Source of the DNA: Tretioscincus oriximinensis
Lineage: Eukaryota > Chordata > Lepidosauria > Squamata > Gymnophthalmidae
Reading direction: 5' to 3'
DNA: 64,000 nucleotides
Assembly: GCA_022410635.1 (NCBI GenBank)
Contig: JAJVDF010000784.1
Coordinates: 407,584 to 471,583 of the forward strand
Every line of letters starts with the position of its first letter. Position 1 is the first letter of the stretch. The position numbers and the translations under genes are program-made. A model generated the notes under the pieces. That model did not search any database, was not told where the DNA came from, and saw only the letters and a program-made list of their open reading frames with translations. Below, in pieces: positions 41,121-51,639 of this stretch.

Positions 41121-41394
41121 GGCTGGTTCCTAATGTATAGATACATCTCACAGAAATNGTATTTGCGTTATACTATCGGCAGGGAAATTCAGACGTCATA
41201 GTGGTAGCAAGGACTGAAAACATAAGGCTCCGCTTATGCAGGTCCTTGTTTCAATGAGCCCACAATTCCACATTGTCCGTGTGGGGATTAGATGCATTGT
41301 AAACAACTCCTTAAAACATATTACTGATAGGGCACATTGAGCCATACTGCATATGTAGTGCACTAATGCCAGCTCCATTAGCAGTGGTCCATTT

Positions 41395-41595
41395 GAAGAA
41401 GGAATGTTGGTTTTTATACGCTTGTCTTACGTGACCTTCTGTTCTTCTCTCACAACAGACCCCTCGTGAGGTATGTGGGGCTGAGAGAGCTCCAAAGAAT
41501 TGCTCCCAAGGATACCCAGGTAGCATTTGTGGAGGAATGCAGAATCAAACAGACTTCCACATAAGAGCTTGACACAAAAATGCCCTCATCCACTG
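41395..41595 (-). mobile_element. type II SINE, minus strand, split by a hAT element
   Basis: GGTTTTTATACGCTTGTC.. CTCACAACAGACCCC.. GGTATGTGGGGCTGAGAGAG.. GAATGCAGAATCAAAC. The head end resumes at 42067 (GACCAAACTGGCTCCC). Confidence 0.7.
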
Positions 41596-42066
41596 GAGGC
41601 CCAAACCCTCACTGAAGCCCTGCCTGCTTCAACAATGGCCAACAGAGGCTCTCCGGGACACCGATCGACCAAGCTGCCACTGCTTCTTTCCCTCCTCCGG
41701 CTGACCGCGTGATGGACACAACCGCCATGCTTCTCTTCTTAGGCTCTTCCTCACAAGTGCGGTACTGTGAAGAAGTGGCTGCTGCTGCAGAGGCCACAAG
41801 CTGCCACCGCTTGAGTTGCTAAGCATAAAGCAAAAGCAGTTGCTGACTTCAGTTGCAACTTAGCCAAACAGCAGCAGTGGCAGCTGCCGCGGAGTCGAGC
41901 TAAGGAGCAACAAGGAGGTGCAGAAGCGTCCGTAAGGAGGCTGAGAGAAGGAGCAAGGTGGGTGGGCCCACCAGGAAAGGGGTGGGCTTGGCAGGGGGAG
42001 GGACTATAGCCCCCAAGTGATCTTACAAATATCAAAATGGCCTCTGGCAGAAAAATATTTCATCAC
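41596..42066. mobile_element. hAT-like element, relative of 12751-13121
   Basis: The right end TTACAAATATCAAAATGGCC.. CATCACTCCTG matches the right end of the 12.75-kb copy. The left half (CCACTGGAGGCCCAAACCC..) is decayed and GC-rich. Nested in a SINE. Confidence 0.6.
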
Positions 42067-42169
42067 TCCTGTACTAGACCAAACTGGCTCCCAAATACTC
42101 AGCAACACAGAAGGAGGAGACATCTACGCAGCTACCCACTTCTAGATGCTTTCCCGTAGAACTATGGCG

Positions 42170-42658
42170 TCATGATTACAGTAATCAAAAACAAAACATT
42201 TTTCAAAAAATATTTTTTTTTGAAAAAAAGTTCCTCAGAAAAACCAGGGAGGCACCCCAAAACCNGGTTTCCACCNNCCCCNAAAAAAGGGGTCATCTGG
42301 TCAGCCTAGATCACAGTGGCCAATCAGATCAGGTCGTGAAGTCATCTGACTTCCAGTTCTCTTGCTTTTGCGCCATTCTTGGTAAGTGGGAACTTCAAAG
42401 TTGACTTAAACATGATTAAAAAAACCTTTATTTTTGACCAGACGTTTCTGTAGCAAATATACTTGTGGCCTGGGCTGTCATCACGAGAGTCTCACCACCT
42501 CTGGTAATTTTTTTCTTTTTTTNCTTTTTAAAAAAGCCAAGCATGCACCTACCATGTGGAGCTAAGGTACAAATTTTATTTTGCTGTGGGAGCCAGGACC
42601 CCACAGAAAACTCATTGTGACCCCATTGGGGTTGTGACCCACGGGTTGGGAACCCCTG
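42170..42658. mobile_element. hAT-like element, relative of 4500-4790, left end decayed
   Basis: Right end GGGTTGTGACCCACGGGTTGG then GAACCCCTG, inverted CAGGGGTTCCC.., as in the 4.5-kb copy. The left limit is uncertain. The region 42265-42285 has several ambiguous bases. Confidence 0.6.
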
Positions 42659-42674
42659 ATTTATGCAATGTTTG

Positions 42675-42732
42675 CAAACAAGTGAAACCTTTGGGTATAG
42701 GATGGTGTGGAAATGTAAACAAATAAATGAAA
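42675..42732 (+). mobile_element. L2-like 3' tail
   Basis: GTGAAACCTTTGGGTATAGG then AAATGTAAACAAATAAATG. Confidence 0.75.
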
Positions 42733-43140
42733 AAAATATTGTTTTATCCTACTTTAGCTTTCAGGCTGGGTGAGCACTATTCTGAATCCTATAGAGGCAT
42801 TAATACATATAGGAAAAGCTTTATTCGGCGAACAAGCTGAAGATATAAGTGAACTGATGAGCAGCTACAAGCCACAGCCTGAGGTTTCCGTTCGAGACCT
42901 TCACTATATGAGTAAGTACAGATGGAGGGGCTATTGCATGCATTTCTAATTAATCCCATTAATGAATGCAATTAATCTCATTAATTAATCTAATTTATCT
43001 AACTATGTGAAGATCTCTTGCCACGATTCAGTATTCTACAAGCTGAACACATGAATTCAGAAGCAAATATCTCGAATCTAATGCAGTGGGTGGAAGTCAC
43101 TGTTCTTTGAGCTTGAGAGATTTAGACCTAGTAAGGATGA
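42733..43140. other. no gene seen
   Basis: Unrecognised AT-rich DNA. Confidence 0.4.
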
Positions 43141-43142
43141 TG

Positions 43143-43770
43143 AAAGGGATATGTGCAAGCTCACAATGTAAATGCTCTTCCAGACTGGACTACTATAATG
43201 CACTCTTATCTGGGGCTGCCCTTGAAAACGGCTCAGAAGCTGCAGTTGGTGCAGAATACAGCAGCTAGACTGTTGACCGGACTGACTGGCCAGACACACG
43301 TCACACTGGTCTTGAAAGAGTTGCACTGGTTGCCAACTCGCTACCAAGCCAAACACAACATGTTACCCTTAACTTGTAAAGCCCTAAATAACTTGGACCC
43401 CCCCCCCCCCCCCAAATACCTAGAGGGGCATCTTCTTCCACATTAACCTGCCTGTGCCTTAGGATCTGCAGGAGAGGCCCTTCTGGATGTACTGCCCCCC
43501 CTCCCCCCCTCAACAGCAAACAGAGTAGGAACTTGAAGCAGGGCCTTCTTGGTGGTTGTCCCCATGTTTTGGAATAGTCTCTCTCTTGAGGTGTGTCCAT
43601 CGCCATCACTGCATTTTTTTCAGGCAATTTTGAAGATGCACTTCTTGAACCAGACCTTTGGTTGTGGCCAATGCCATTTTCTTTTCTTCAGATACTGTTT
43701 TAATATGTCAGTTTTCTGTTTTAGCTTTTATCATAGGTTGGGATATAAATATGAATAAATAATTTTTAAA
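43143..43770 (+). mobile_element. L2-like LINE, RT C-terminal remnant and 3' end
   Basis: The frame at 43153-43446 keeps LPLKTAQKLQLVQNTAARLL and LVLKELHWLPTRYQA. A C run at 43400-43414 breaks it. Then GGTCTCT-like 3' DNA (CACTTCTTGAACCAGACC, TTTGGTTGTGGCC) ends in ATATAAATATGAATAAATAA. A dead copy, about 630 bp. Confidence 0.85.
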
Positions 43771-43861
43771 ATGTGCATTTTTCAGTTGCTTTCATTGATG
43801 GATCATTTCATTTTCAGATTATCTGCAAATGCACTATTTGTTAATTTATATACAGACCAAG

Positions 43862-44250
43862 TGTAGTAGTAGTGGTAATAGTAGTAATAGTAGTAATAGT
43901 AGTAATAGTAGTAGTAGTAGTAGTAGAAGAAGAAGAAGAAGAAGAAGAAGAAGAAGAAGAAGAAGAAGAAGAAGAAGAAGAAGAAGAAGAAGAAGAAGAA
44001 GAAGAAGAAGAAGAAGAAGANAAGAAGAAGAAGAAGAAGAAGAAGAGAAGAAGAAGAAGAAGAAGAAGAAGAAAGAAGAAGAAGAAGAAGAAGAAGAAGA
44101 AGATGAAGAACAAGAAGAAGAACAAGAAGAACAAGAAGAAGAACAAGAAGAACAAGAAGAACAAGAAGAACAAGAAGAACAAGAAGAACAAGAAGAACAA
44201 GAAGAACAAGAAGAACAAGAAGAACAAGAAGAAGAACAAGAAGAAGAAAT
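43862..44250. repeat. compound microsatellite TAG/GAA/GAACAA
   Basis: (TAGTAA/TAGTAG)n at 43862-43925, then GAA units to about 44100 (one ambiguous base at 44021), then a higher-order array of AAGAAGAAC units to about 44245. It abuts an inverted SINE tail. Confidence 0.95.
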
Positions 44251-44320
44251 GGGCTTTTATAGCCTGCTTTTCTCACCTGAAAGGATTCAAAGCAGACCTT
44301 TTACATGAGAGGTTCACTGT
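44251..44320 (-). mobile_element. SINE 3' end, minus strand
   Basis: GGGCTTTTATAGCCTGCTTT, TCTCACCTGAAAGGATTCAA and AGCAGACC, the inverted TTC-type tail region. The preceding array is its expanded tail. Confidence 0.7.
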
Positions 44321-44399
44321 CCGTGGGGATGTGGCCAAAGTCTACCTCTGCAGTAGAAAACAGTTTCTACTATTTCAGGATATTCCAGATGTTACCTCC

Positions 44400-44500
44400 A
44401 CAGCATCTGGAAAGTGGACTTGTCTGCCAAAGCTTACGCTGCCTACATTTTCCTTGTTAATCTCTAAGGTCCTACGAGATCCCTTGGGTAGAGATTTGGA
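44400..44500 (+). mobile_element. GAAGAAGTAGAC-family fragment
   Basis: GCATCTGGAAAGTGGACTTG.. CCAAAGCTTACGCTGCCTAC.. TAATCTCTAAGGTCC, in the family order. Confidence 0.6.
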
Positions 44501-45190
44501 AACTTAAAACGTTTTACATTTTGCAATCACAGACACAACTGTTCCTTTTTTCCTACACAGAAAGACTTGTTTCTGTTTCTCCCCCATCAAACTACGTTGG
44601 AAGAATATCCCCACACATAAAAAAGTAGATTTCAGTTAAGTGGACCATACTGCCACATAGTGGAAATTTGTGACAACCCACCGTTCCTGTATACAGTGCA
44701 ACACATTCCGTGGAGATGAGACAATGAGGTGTGTTGGTTCCCGTAATAATTAATGGTGCCTGGACTCTCCACGTGGATCGGCTGTTGATGTTTACGGTTT
44801 CATCAAGTATGATGGATGCCTTGCGTTTGCAAATTCAGATTAGCATAATTTCTTAACCAAGGGACCTATGAAAGGGTTCAATTATGAAGCCATCTCATTA
44901 ATACCAGGCCTTGTTAAACTAATAGGAAGAGACAGCCACAACAGCTCCGATATGGATACGTGTGCTGTGAATATAATTAATGGAGAAGGATCCCAAAGNC
45001 CAGGTCCAAATCTGCTCAATGTTCTAGGAAATATTATGGGGCTGGGGTAGCCACGGAAATGAAGATAATAGTGCTAGAAGCGTAGAAGTTGGTGTGAATT
45101 GCTCAGTCCTAACTGTAGGATCACCCTGAAGCACATTCTTCTTAAATCAGTCCTACTATGATTTTCCATGAAGAAATCATGGGATTGTCA
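44501..45190. other. no gene seen
   Basis: Unique DNA; 44660-45010 is clean and could be conserved. No frame of interest. Confidence 0.35.
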
Positions 45191-45194
45191 GTAT

Positions 45195-45420
45195 ATTATA
45201 GAAGAAGAAAATGAATCTGGTTTTTATACCCCGCTCTTTTCCAGAGCTGCTTACCAGGTTATTTTTCTCCCAAAGTCTTACAACTGTTCTATCTTCCTCN
45301 TCACGTTGTGGTGGGATCTATTAATGTACTCACAAATATCTTTGCTTTCAAGCAGCTAGGTTGGCTGAAGCTGAGGCCAGTAAAGGGCGCTCCTCCCTCT
45401 CCATGGGCTTCGAGCTCCAG
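45195..45420 (-). mobile_element. type III SINE, minus strand
   Basis: GGTTTTTATACCCCGCTCTT.. CACGTTGTGGTGGGATC.. AGCTAGGTTGGCTGAAGCTG.. AAAGGGCGCTC. The head is mostly lost. Confidence 0.75.
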
Positions 45421-45684
45421 CTTCTCTGTTGCTCTTAATCTCAGTGCCACTAGGCCTCATATAGTACTTGGCGATATGTCAATTTTCATTTCTGTTTGCA
45501 GAGAACTTTCCAGGTTTGATAAGATGTGGGCGCTTGTGACTTGTGACAGGCCGGCCCAGTGACATCCCTTCAACTTTGAAACAGCTTCCCTGTGGATGTG
45601 CCAAATCATATGATCTTCAGTGTCTAATTAAAACTGATCTGTTCTTGAAACATACCCTGCCTGGCTGGGAAGATGGGTGAGTGA
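45421..45684. other. possible LINE debris
   Basis: AACAGCTTCCCTGTGGATGT.. TAAAACTGATCTGTTCTTGA is reminiscent of LINE 3' DNA, but I cannot assign it. Confidence 0.3.
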
Positions 45685-46281
45685 GGCTGCGTTCACACGA
45701 CGAGCTAAAAACNGGAATAAAGCTATATTCTGGAATATAGCAATGGCATGTCCGTGCACGCCGCGAAGATATATTCTGCCTGCTTTCGGGGGCTGCTGCC
45801 GGAAGATCGGCTCGGCGAAGCGATGAGCGGAATTGAGAAATCCTGTCAAACTCCCCACCTCCTCCTCCTCGCCTCAGCCGAACNATTTGACAGCGACGAT
45901 ATCCTGCTCATCCGCTCCGCTGAGCCGATCTCCAGGCAGCAGCCCCGAAAGCAAGCGGCGGGCTGGCTGGGCTTAGAAAAAGGTGGGCAGATTTCCCCAC
46001 CAAAGCAAGGAGGTGGTGCTTCCTCCTGTCATCTCTCCCCTCCTGTCTCTCGNGCTAATAATGTTCCTACGGAAGAAGAAGGGGATTGGCTACGAGATGA
46101 CAGAGGTTGACTNCAATATGTCGGAGGTTCTCAGCAATGATGCCTGAATATCCCAGCAATAGTTTATTCCGGATAAATGGCATTTATTGCAGAACGACTG
46201 CTGAAACACGCTTAACACGTGTGCCAGAACCTCCCTCATCTNGCACCGATTGAGGAATAAAATAGCNGTGTGAACGCACCC
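45685..46281. mobile_element. Harbinger-like family H, second copy
   Basis: Left end GGCTGCGTTCACACGACGAG. Right end, inverted, GGGTGCGTTCACAC. Internal CTATATTCTGGAATATAGC and GATGCCTGAATATCCCAGCA match 31828-32617, but the copy is about 190 bp shorter. Flanks TGA and GGA do not show a clean TWA duplication. Confidence 0.75.
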
Positions 46282-46317
46282 GGAGTCACATCTTTTAATA
46301 CTGCTTATTTTTTATTA

Positions 46318-46560
46318 AGAATCCCTCCAGATGAGGTTTTGCTACCACGATGATAGATACATCAGGAAGACTCTGCTAAAAAGCCCTGTTGCCNNAGATT
46401 TTCTTGACAGTACTGACAAGCTGCTAACAGGGTGGGCTTCCTCCCCACCCACCCACCCACCCAAAAAACCCTAGTTAGTATGACGTACACTCGCACAAAG
46501 AGGCAGGAAAAGATGAGAGTTCAGCCCAGGATTTGAGGCAATAGTCAAAAATATTGCACC
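46318..46560 (+). mobile_element. family Q2 fragment
   Basis: CCCTCCAGATGAGGTTTTGC, CTAACAGGGTGGGCTTCC and AAGATGAGAGTTCAGCCC are the left half of Q2. An ACCC run lies at 46446-46462. Confidence 0.65.
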
Positions 46561-46599
46561 AGCAATTCCAGAACATATTTTTACAAAATAAATATATAA

Positions 46600-46855
46600 A
46601 CAAAAGTTTATGCGTCTTACTTATACTGTTTGAGCCCCTTTGAGTCCCTTTGATAGGTACTCAAGAGGCTCACTTAGATGCACCTGGGCAGTCTGAACAG
46701 ACTTCTTCATCATCTTTGTCTTCGTCTTCGTCTTCGTCTTCGTCTTCTTCTTCTTCTTCTTCTTCTTCTTCTTCTTCTTCTTCTTCTTCTTCATTTTTGT
46801 CATCTTTGTCATCTTTGTCATCTTCTTCTTCATCATCTTTGTCATCTTCTTCTTT
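46600..46855 (+). repeat. SINE-tail remnant and TCT/TCG array
   Basis: CCTTTGAGTCCCTTTGATAG at 46638 is a SINE tail. From 46705 the DNA is (TCATCTTTG), (TCTTCG) and TCT units. Ser-, Leu- and Lys-rich frames are artefacts. Confidence 0.85.
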
Positions 46856-47029
46856 ATATAAATATAAACTATAAATTCACAGTGATAACAACTGTACAAT
46901 AGCACTAAACACTAGGTGAATTTCCCATATACATAAACAACTACACAGGAGGCACAGTCGTGCAATTGCATAAATTAACGTAAAGTAGAAAGACTATAGT
47001 TGTTACTATTTACTTCTCAGATACGTGTG
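46856..47029. other. no gene seen
   Basis: AT-rich unrecognised stretch. Confidence 0.4.
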
Positions 47030-47170
47030 AATTTCAGATATGCACCAGCAGGTAGCAGCAATGTCAGATAACACTTGAACGGGGCCTGCCATAGTCTATA
47101 CTGGCATATGGAAGGCCAAGTTCTGTCCTGAGAGACAGCCCAGAATAAGGCTCAATGGGGACAGAGTTAA
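47030..47170. mobile_element. family P palindromic MITE
   Basis: Core GGGGCCTGCCATAGTCTATA, then right end GCCCAGAATAAGGCTCAATG and GGGACAGAG. The left end is decayed. Confidence 0.65.
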
Positions 47171-47450
47171 AACAGTTTTTGCAATGGTTTCTGGTGTTTA
47201 AAAATGTGTTACTGGGATAACCTATTTGTTTTTTGCATTGGTTTCAGCATAACATACACATTTTTCTTGTACCTTTGAGTTTGTTTATAAAGAGGTTTCA
47301 ACCTATTGCAACCATTTCTGTATTGTCCATGGTGGAATTATTCTTCTAGCCTAATGCTATTACAGACTTAACTAGTTAACTGCTAATAACATCCGTTTGG
47401 TGGTTTATTTATTTTTCACCTCCCAAGAAAGGAAAGCGTTTAAGAGGTAC
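47171..47450. other. no gene seen
   Basis: Unrecognised AT-rich DNA. Confidence 0.4.
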
Positions 47451-47454
47451 TCTG

Positions 47455-47732
47455 ATTCCGATGTATAAAATCATGCATGGGATGGATAATAAAAAAAAAT
47501 ATTTTCTCTATCACACAACACTAGGATCAAGGGTCATTCTGGAAACTGATGGGCAGAGGAATTAGAACAGACAAGGAAAGTAGTAGCTAGCACCCTGGAT
47601 AGCTTTAAGACAGGATGGACACCAAGGGTATAAATAGCTTCAGGTGCCTTCTACTGGAAACACTGAAGTAGGCTACTGGGTAAGGCAGAATGCTGGACTA
47701 GATGGGCTCTGGCCCCATTTAGCATGTATCTT
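47455..47732 (+). mobile_element. CR1-like LINE 3' end with internal deletion
   Basis: AAATCATGCATGGGATGGAT, CACACAACACTAGG, AACTGATGGGCAGAGG, GGATAGCTTTAAGACAGGAT, then AATGCTGGACTAGATGGGCT. The part that codes LWNSLPE elsewhere is deleted. Confidence 0.85.
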
Positions 47733-48150
47733 CTCCTCCTTCTTCATCTTCTTCTACTACTACTACTTCTTCTTCTTCTTCCTCTTCTTCATCCTCCTCC
47801 TCCTCTTCTCTTCCTCTTCTTCTTCTTCCTCCACTCTTCCTCTTCTTCTTCCTTTTCATCCTCTTCTTCTTCTTCTCCTTCATTTTTGTCATGTTCTTCT
47901 TCTTCCTCTGCTCTTCCTCTTCTTCTTCCTTTTCTTCCTCTTCTTTTTCCTTTTCTTCTTCTTCTTCTTCTTCTTCTTCTTCTTCTTCTTCTTCTTCTTC
48001 TTCTTCTTCTTCTTCTTCTTCTTCTTCCTCCTCCTCCTCTTCTTCTTCTTCCTTTTCTTCCTTTTCCTCTTCCTTTTGCTCTTCCCTTTCCTCTTCCTTT
48101 TCCTCTTTTTCCTCTTTTTCCTCTTTTTCCTCTTCCTCTTCTACTCCTCC
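47733..48150. repeat. long pyrimidine TTC/TCC array
   Basis: About 410 bp of nearly pure pyrimidine on plus, with a clean TTC core (47955-48025). All long Ser/Leu/Phe and Glu/Arg/Lys frames here come from it. Confidence 0.95.
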
Positions 48151-48199
48151 TGCTGTTGCTGCAGTAGAAACATTTTCTTTTCTTCCAAATAATCCCAAC

Positions 48200-48495
48200 T
48201 ATTAAAGGGCCCACTTTTCTGTGCTGTTATCATCTGCAATTTTTTCAGCAAACACCCTGCCCATGCTTGTGTGTGCTTTAAGCAAAGTAATGAGATCTGA
48301 TAAGAGGAGGCCTGTTTGCTCGCTTAATTTCAATTTGTAAATGTTGATTAGTTCCAAGCAAGGGTGTAATGATCCAGAGGGGAGGAAAATATGATACAAG
48401 CAATGGGATTTCAAAGAATACAGCAGATGTATGCAGAAACTCCCCTGCTCCACAGCACAATGAAGGCATCGCTCCCTGTGATTCAGCTCTTTTTC
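48200..48495. other. unique DNA, no gene seen
   Basis: Repeat-free by eye. Confidence 0.4.
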
Positions 48496-48499
48496 TGCA

Positions 48500-48835
48500 G
48501 GGGGGTGAAAGGAAGGCAGGGAGAAGAGGACAGAGGGGGAAATGGAGGGAGGGAAGGAGGGAAGGAGGGAAGGAGAGATGAGGCACAGAGGGAAGGAAGG
48601 AGGGGAGAAGGAAGAGAAAGAAATGGAGAGAGAAAGAGAGGAAAAGAGGTTGAGATAAAGGGAGGCAAAGAGGGAAAGAAGGAAGGAGAGATAAGGTGGG
48701 AGAAAGAAGGTAAAGAAAGTAAGAAAGATAAGAAACAGAAAAAGAAAAAAGAGAAGGAGGGAGGGTCGGAGAAAGAGAGAAAACAACATATGAAGGTAAG
48801 AAGAAAGAAAGGAGGGATGGAGGGAACAGATCATT
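48500..48835. repeat. purine-rich GGAA/AAAG tract
   Basis: About 330 bp of purine on plus, with GGAAGGAGG units, 350 bp downstream of the pyrimidine array. Confidence 0.9.
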
Positions 48836-48924
48836 CTTTCCATATCTTTACTTTAAACCATCTTCATTTTCTCAATCCAAAAGAAACCCACAACTTTTTT
48901 AAAACACCCTACAATTATACCAGA

Positions 48925-49345
48925 CAGGGGCAGCCTAAGGGGAGCCCTGCTGAAAGGCCACAGCCTGTCTAGTTCAACATTCTGTCTCACGCTGTGGCCC
49001 NCCAGTTGCCCCTGGGCCTCACAAGCAGTTCCCCTGGGCATCTCAGAACTTTCACCTGGTCTCAACTCTTGCAATAGGGACTTGCCTTCCACATGCTAGT
49101 GTAGACAATGGCAGGCCCTGAATGGNGCCTGCCATAGTCTACACTGNCATGTGGGTGAGCCATAGTCTACAGTAGGCCCACAATTGCCCCTGGGCGTCTC
49201 AAGCAGCAGAAGGAGGAAAAAAACACTGCCTGTTGCTCCATCCTGAANGCAGTACAAACACATCCATTCTAGTAGCTATGGATTCCCTTGGCCTCCATGA
49301 ATTTGTCTAGCCCTGTCTTCAAGGGAACATAGCTACCATCAACCC
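48925..49345 (-). mobile_element. CR1-like 3' end, minus strand, with family P inside
   Basis: CAGCCTGTCTAGTTCAACAT, CTGTCTCACGCTGTGGCCC and GGTCTCAACTCTTGC are inverted CR1 3' UTR. GGGCGTCTCAAGCAGCAGAA and TTGGCCTCCATGAATTTGTC continue it at 49196-49320. About 49080-49190 is a family P insertion (CATGCTAGTGTAGACAATGG). Confidence 0.8.
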
Positions 49346-49915
49346 CTCTGGAAGCATAAAATGGCTTGCTGCAGCCCTGGCCAGGGGACAGGCCTTTGCT
49401 CTCTCACAGGGAACCTTGTGATTATTTGCTATCGGCCTCCGCCAAGATCTGAAGTTCTCTCTCATGTCTCGCCTTTCATCACAGCCAACCCCCTGGTCCC
49501 TAGAGCTGTTTCGAACATGCTGCTGCCTCTGACCTCCATTGTTGCTATCCCAGTCCCCTAGCCTGCTGCAGATTTGTTGAAAACATGCTCCCTGGGAATG
49601 CCCGAAGCCCGGAGAGGCTGGATGTGACCCTGCCTTTGATCCCTCTGCTCTCCCCTCCGACCCCAATCAGTTTTGTTGCAATTCTCATGATACCCATAAG
49701 CTTTCCAGTTTGAAGGGAGGGGGACTATATTGGGGAAGGAGGGGGCAACAAATGGCACACTCCAATGCAGAGGAAAAGATGGTTTTCCTGCTATTTGCTT
49801 TGCTGGAACATTTGTTCTTGGTGTGCATGATATGATAGCAACACTTTTACATTACATTCTTATAATTGCCTTACATTACATTGCCTTTCACAAGTACGGT
49901 TTTTTTTAAAGACAC
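49346..49915. other. no gene seen
   Basis: GC-moderate DNA without a recognised element. 49620-49641 is identical over 22 bases to 53181-53202. Confidence 0.4.
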
Positions 49916-49924
49916 CACGAGATA

Positions 49925-50755
49925 CTGTGGGTTTAATTATCCCACAGTAATCCATGCACTGGTAACTTTTAGGCTGGACTACTGTAATGCCGTCTATCTG
50001 GGGCTGCCCTTGAAAATGGTTTGGATGCTGCAGCTGGTGCAAAATATGTCAGCTAGACTGCTGGCCGGAACGACTGGCTGGACACACATCACGCCAATCA
50101 TGAAAGAGCTGCACTGGCTGCCAATTTGCTACTGAGCCCAATTCAAGCTATTAACTTCAATCTATAAGGCCCCAAACACCTAAAGGAATGGGCTTCTCCC
50201 ATATCAACCTGCCCGTGCCTTAAGATCTGCAGAGGAGGCCCTCCTGACTTGACCACCTTTCTCAGTGGCAAGGAGGGTAGGAAGTGTGTGAATCTTCATC
50301 TCTATGTACTCAGAAAACCTCTTTAAACTGGCCTCTGGCTGAAAAAACTGCTCTCCCTTCCCTACTTTCAAATATGGTCGTTTCGATATGTTGTTTTTTT
50401 ATTGTTAACCACCCAGAGACCTTTGGGTATAGGGTGGTATAGAACCAGGGCTTCTTTTGTGGCGGAACGCGCCGGAACGCAGTACCGGCACCTTTTATTT
50501 AGGCGGGCGGGGCCGCCCCCGCCCCGCCCCCCGCCCCCCTAAATAAAAGGTGCCGGTACTGCGGAGTTTAGGCGGGTGGGGCGGGGGGGCGGTAGCGGCG
50601 GGGGGGCCTAACGCTGCCCCCGCTAACGCCGCGCGCCCCCCGCCCCCCCAGTACTAACACCGCCCCCCCCCTCGCCGGCGTTAGTACCGTCACCTTTTTT
50701 TGTGGAAAAAAAGCACTGTATAGAACTATACATAAATAAATAAATTATGAACGCC
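49925..50755 (+). mobile_element. L2-like LINE, RT C-terminal remnant and 3' end, split by hAT
   Basis: 49866-50135 codes VIHALVTFRLDYCNAVYLGL, LQLVQNMSARLLAG and MKELHWLPI. The 3' end runs through GAGACCTTTGGGTATAGGG to TATAGAAC (50438-50445) and resumes after the insertion with TATAGAAC and ACATAAATAAATAAAT. Confidence 0.9.
50446..50718. mobile_element. GC-rich hAT-like MITE with perfect 8-bp duplication
   Basis: Flanked by TATAGAAC at 50438-50445 and 50719-50726. Left end CAGGGCTTCTTTTGTGG. Right end, inverted, CAGTGCTTTTTTTCCAC. An 8-bp duplication with CAG..CTG ends marks hAT. The 273-bp interior is extremely GC-rich, with a long hairpin: AGTACCGGCACCTTTTATTT at about 50481 pairs with AAATAAAAGGTGCCGGTACT at about 50541. 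No coding capacity. Confidence 0.92.
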
Positions 50756-51070
50756 CACCTAATTATCAGCTAATGCTTAAAGCCAAAGTTTTCTAAACAG
50801 CCTTAGAATAGGAACTTTTTCAAGTTGTGCGATGCAAAGCCCATCGCAACGGTTGAAGAGCAGGACTAAAACACAGTCTATTTGTCTGATTTTCAGTCCA
50901 GTTCTAAACCATTTAGGGGGGGGGTTGTTTGTTTGTTGACTTTTCAGTCTACTTCTTCAGGACTGAATGTGGCTTAAAAGCACACGGGTGACCAAACCCT
51001 ACGCTCAGGAAATCAGTTAGCGGCATAAATAATGGGGGCTTAGCTGCTGCTCAAGTGGTCCCAATGTGTT
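50756..51070. other. no gene seen
   Basis: Unrecognised DNA. CAGTCTACTTCTTCAGGACT at about 50946 resembles the GAAGAAGTAGAC family. Confidence 0.4.
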
Positions 51071-51074
51071 TTGG

Positions 51075-51280
51075 TCACCATGGTCTAAATAACTTGGGTC
51101 CCACATATTTGCCCATAATCACCTGCCTGTGGTTTGAGATCTACAGGGAAAATATCAGTGAGGACACCATTCTTTACTCTGGCCTTTTGGATGCAGACAC
51201 AGTTTCCCTTTCTCACTTTCAGGCATGGTTGCTGTTTGTAATATGTCCATTTTGTCCTCTGTTTAGCCTGGGACAAGATG
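51075..51280 (+). mobile_element. LINE 3' fragment (L2-like)
   Basis: CACCATGGTCTAAATAACTT.. CCTGTGGTTTGAGATCTACA.. CTCTGGCCTTTTGGATGCAG follows the order seen 3' of the RT block in the L2-like copies at 43.4 and 50.2 kb. Degenerate. Confidence 0.5.
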
Positions 51281-51449
51281 AAAGTATCTATCTACCTATC
51301 GATCCATCAATCTGTTGATCCATCAATCTGTAGATCTATCAATCTATCGATCTGTATATCATCTATCAATCGATCGATCTGTCATCTACCTACCTATCTA
51401 CCTATCTACGTATCTACCTATCTACCTATCTATCTACCTACCTACCTAC

Positions 51450-51512
<63 letters not shown>
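51280..51512. repeat. (ATCT)n microsatellite with variant units
   Basis: Starts with ATCGATC and ATCTGT variants and ends in about 20 pure ATCT units. Confidence 0.97.
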
Positions 51513-51513
<1 letters not shown>

Positions 51514-51639
51514 TGGCCACTCAATTAAATGGAGCTAGCAGAAGGATAAACGCAATGCTGACAATACTCTGTTTCAAAAAGATTAAACAATTCTTACGGT
51601 ATGGTGGTGGTGATAGTTAGGATAATTGCCAGGTATTTT

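Noticed and set aside
49990..50135. Possible active LINE gene
   Set aside because: Only the last block of the reverse transcriptase is left; the catalytic region is missing and the element is split by a hAT insertion.
51280..51538. 86- and 101-codon Tyr/Leu/Ser-rich frames
   Set aside because: They are translations of the ATCT microsatellite.
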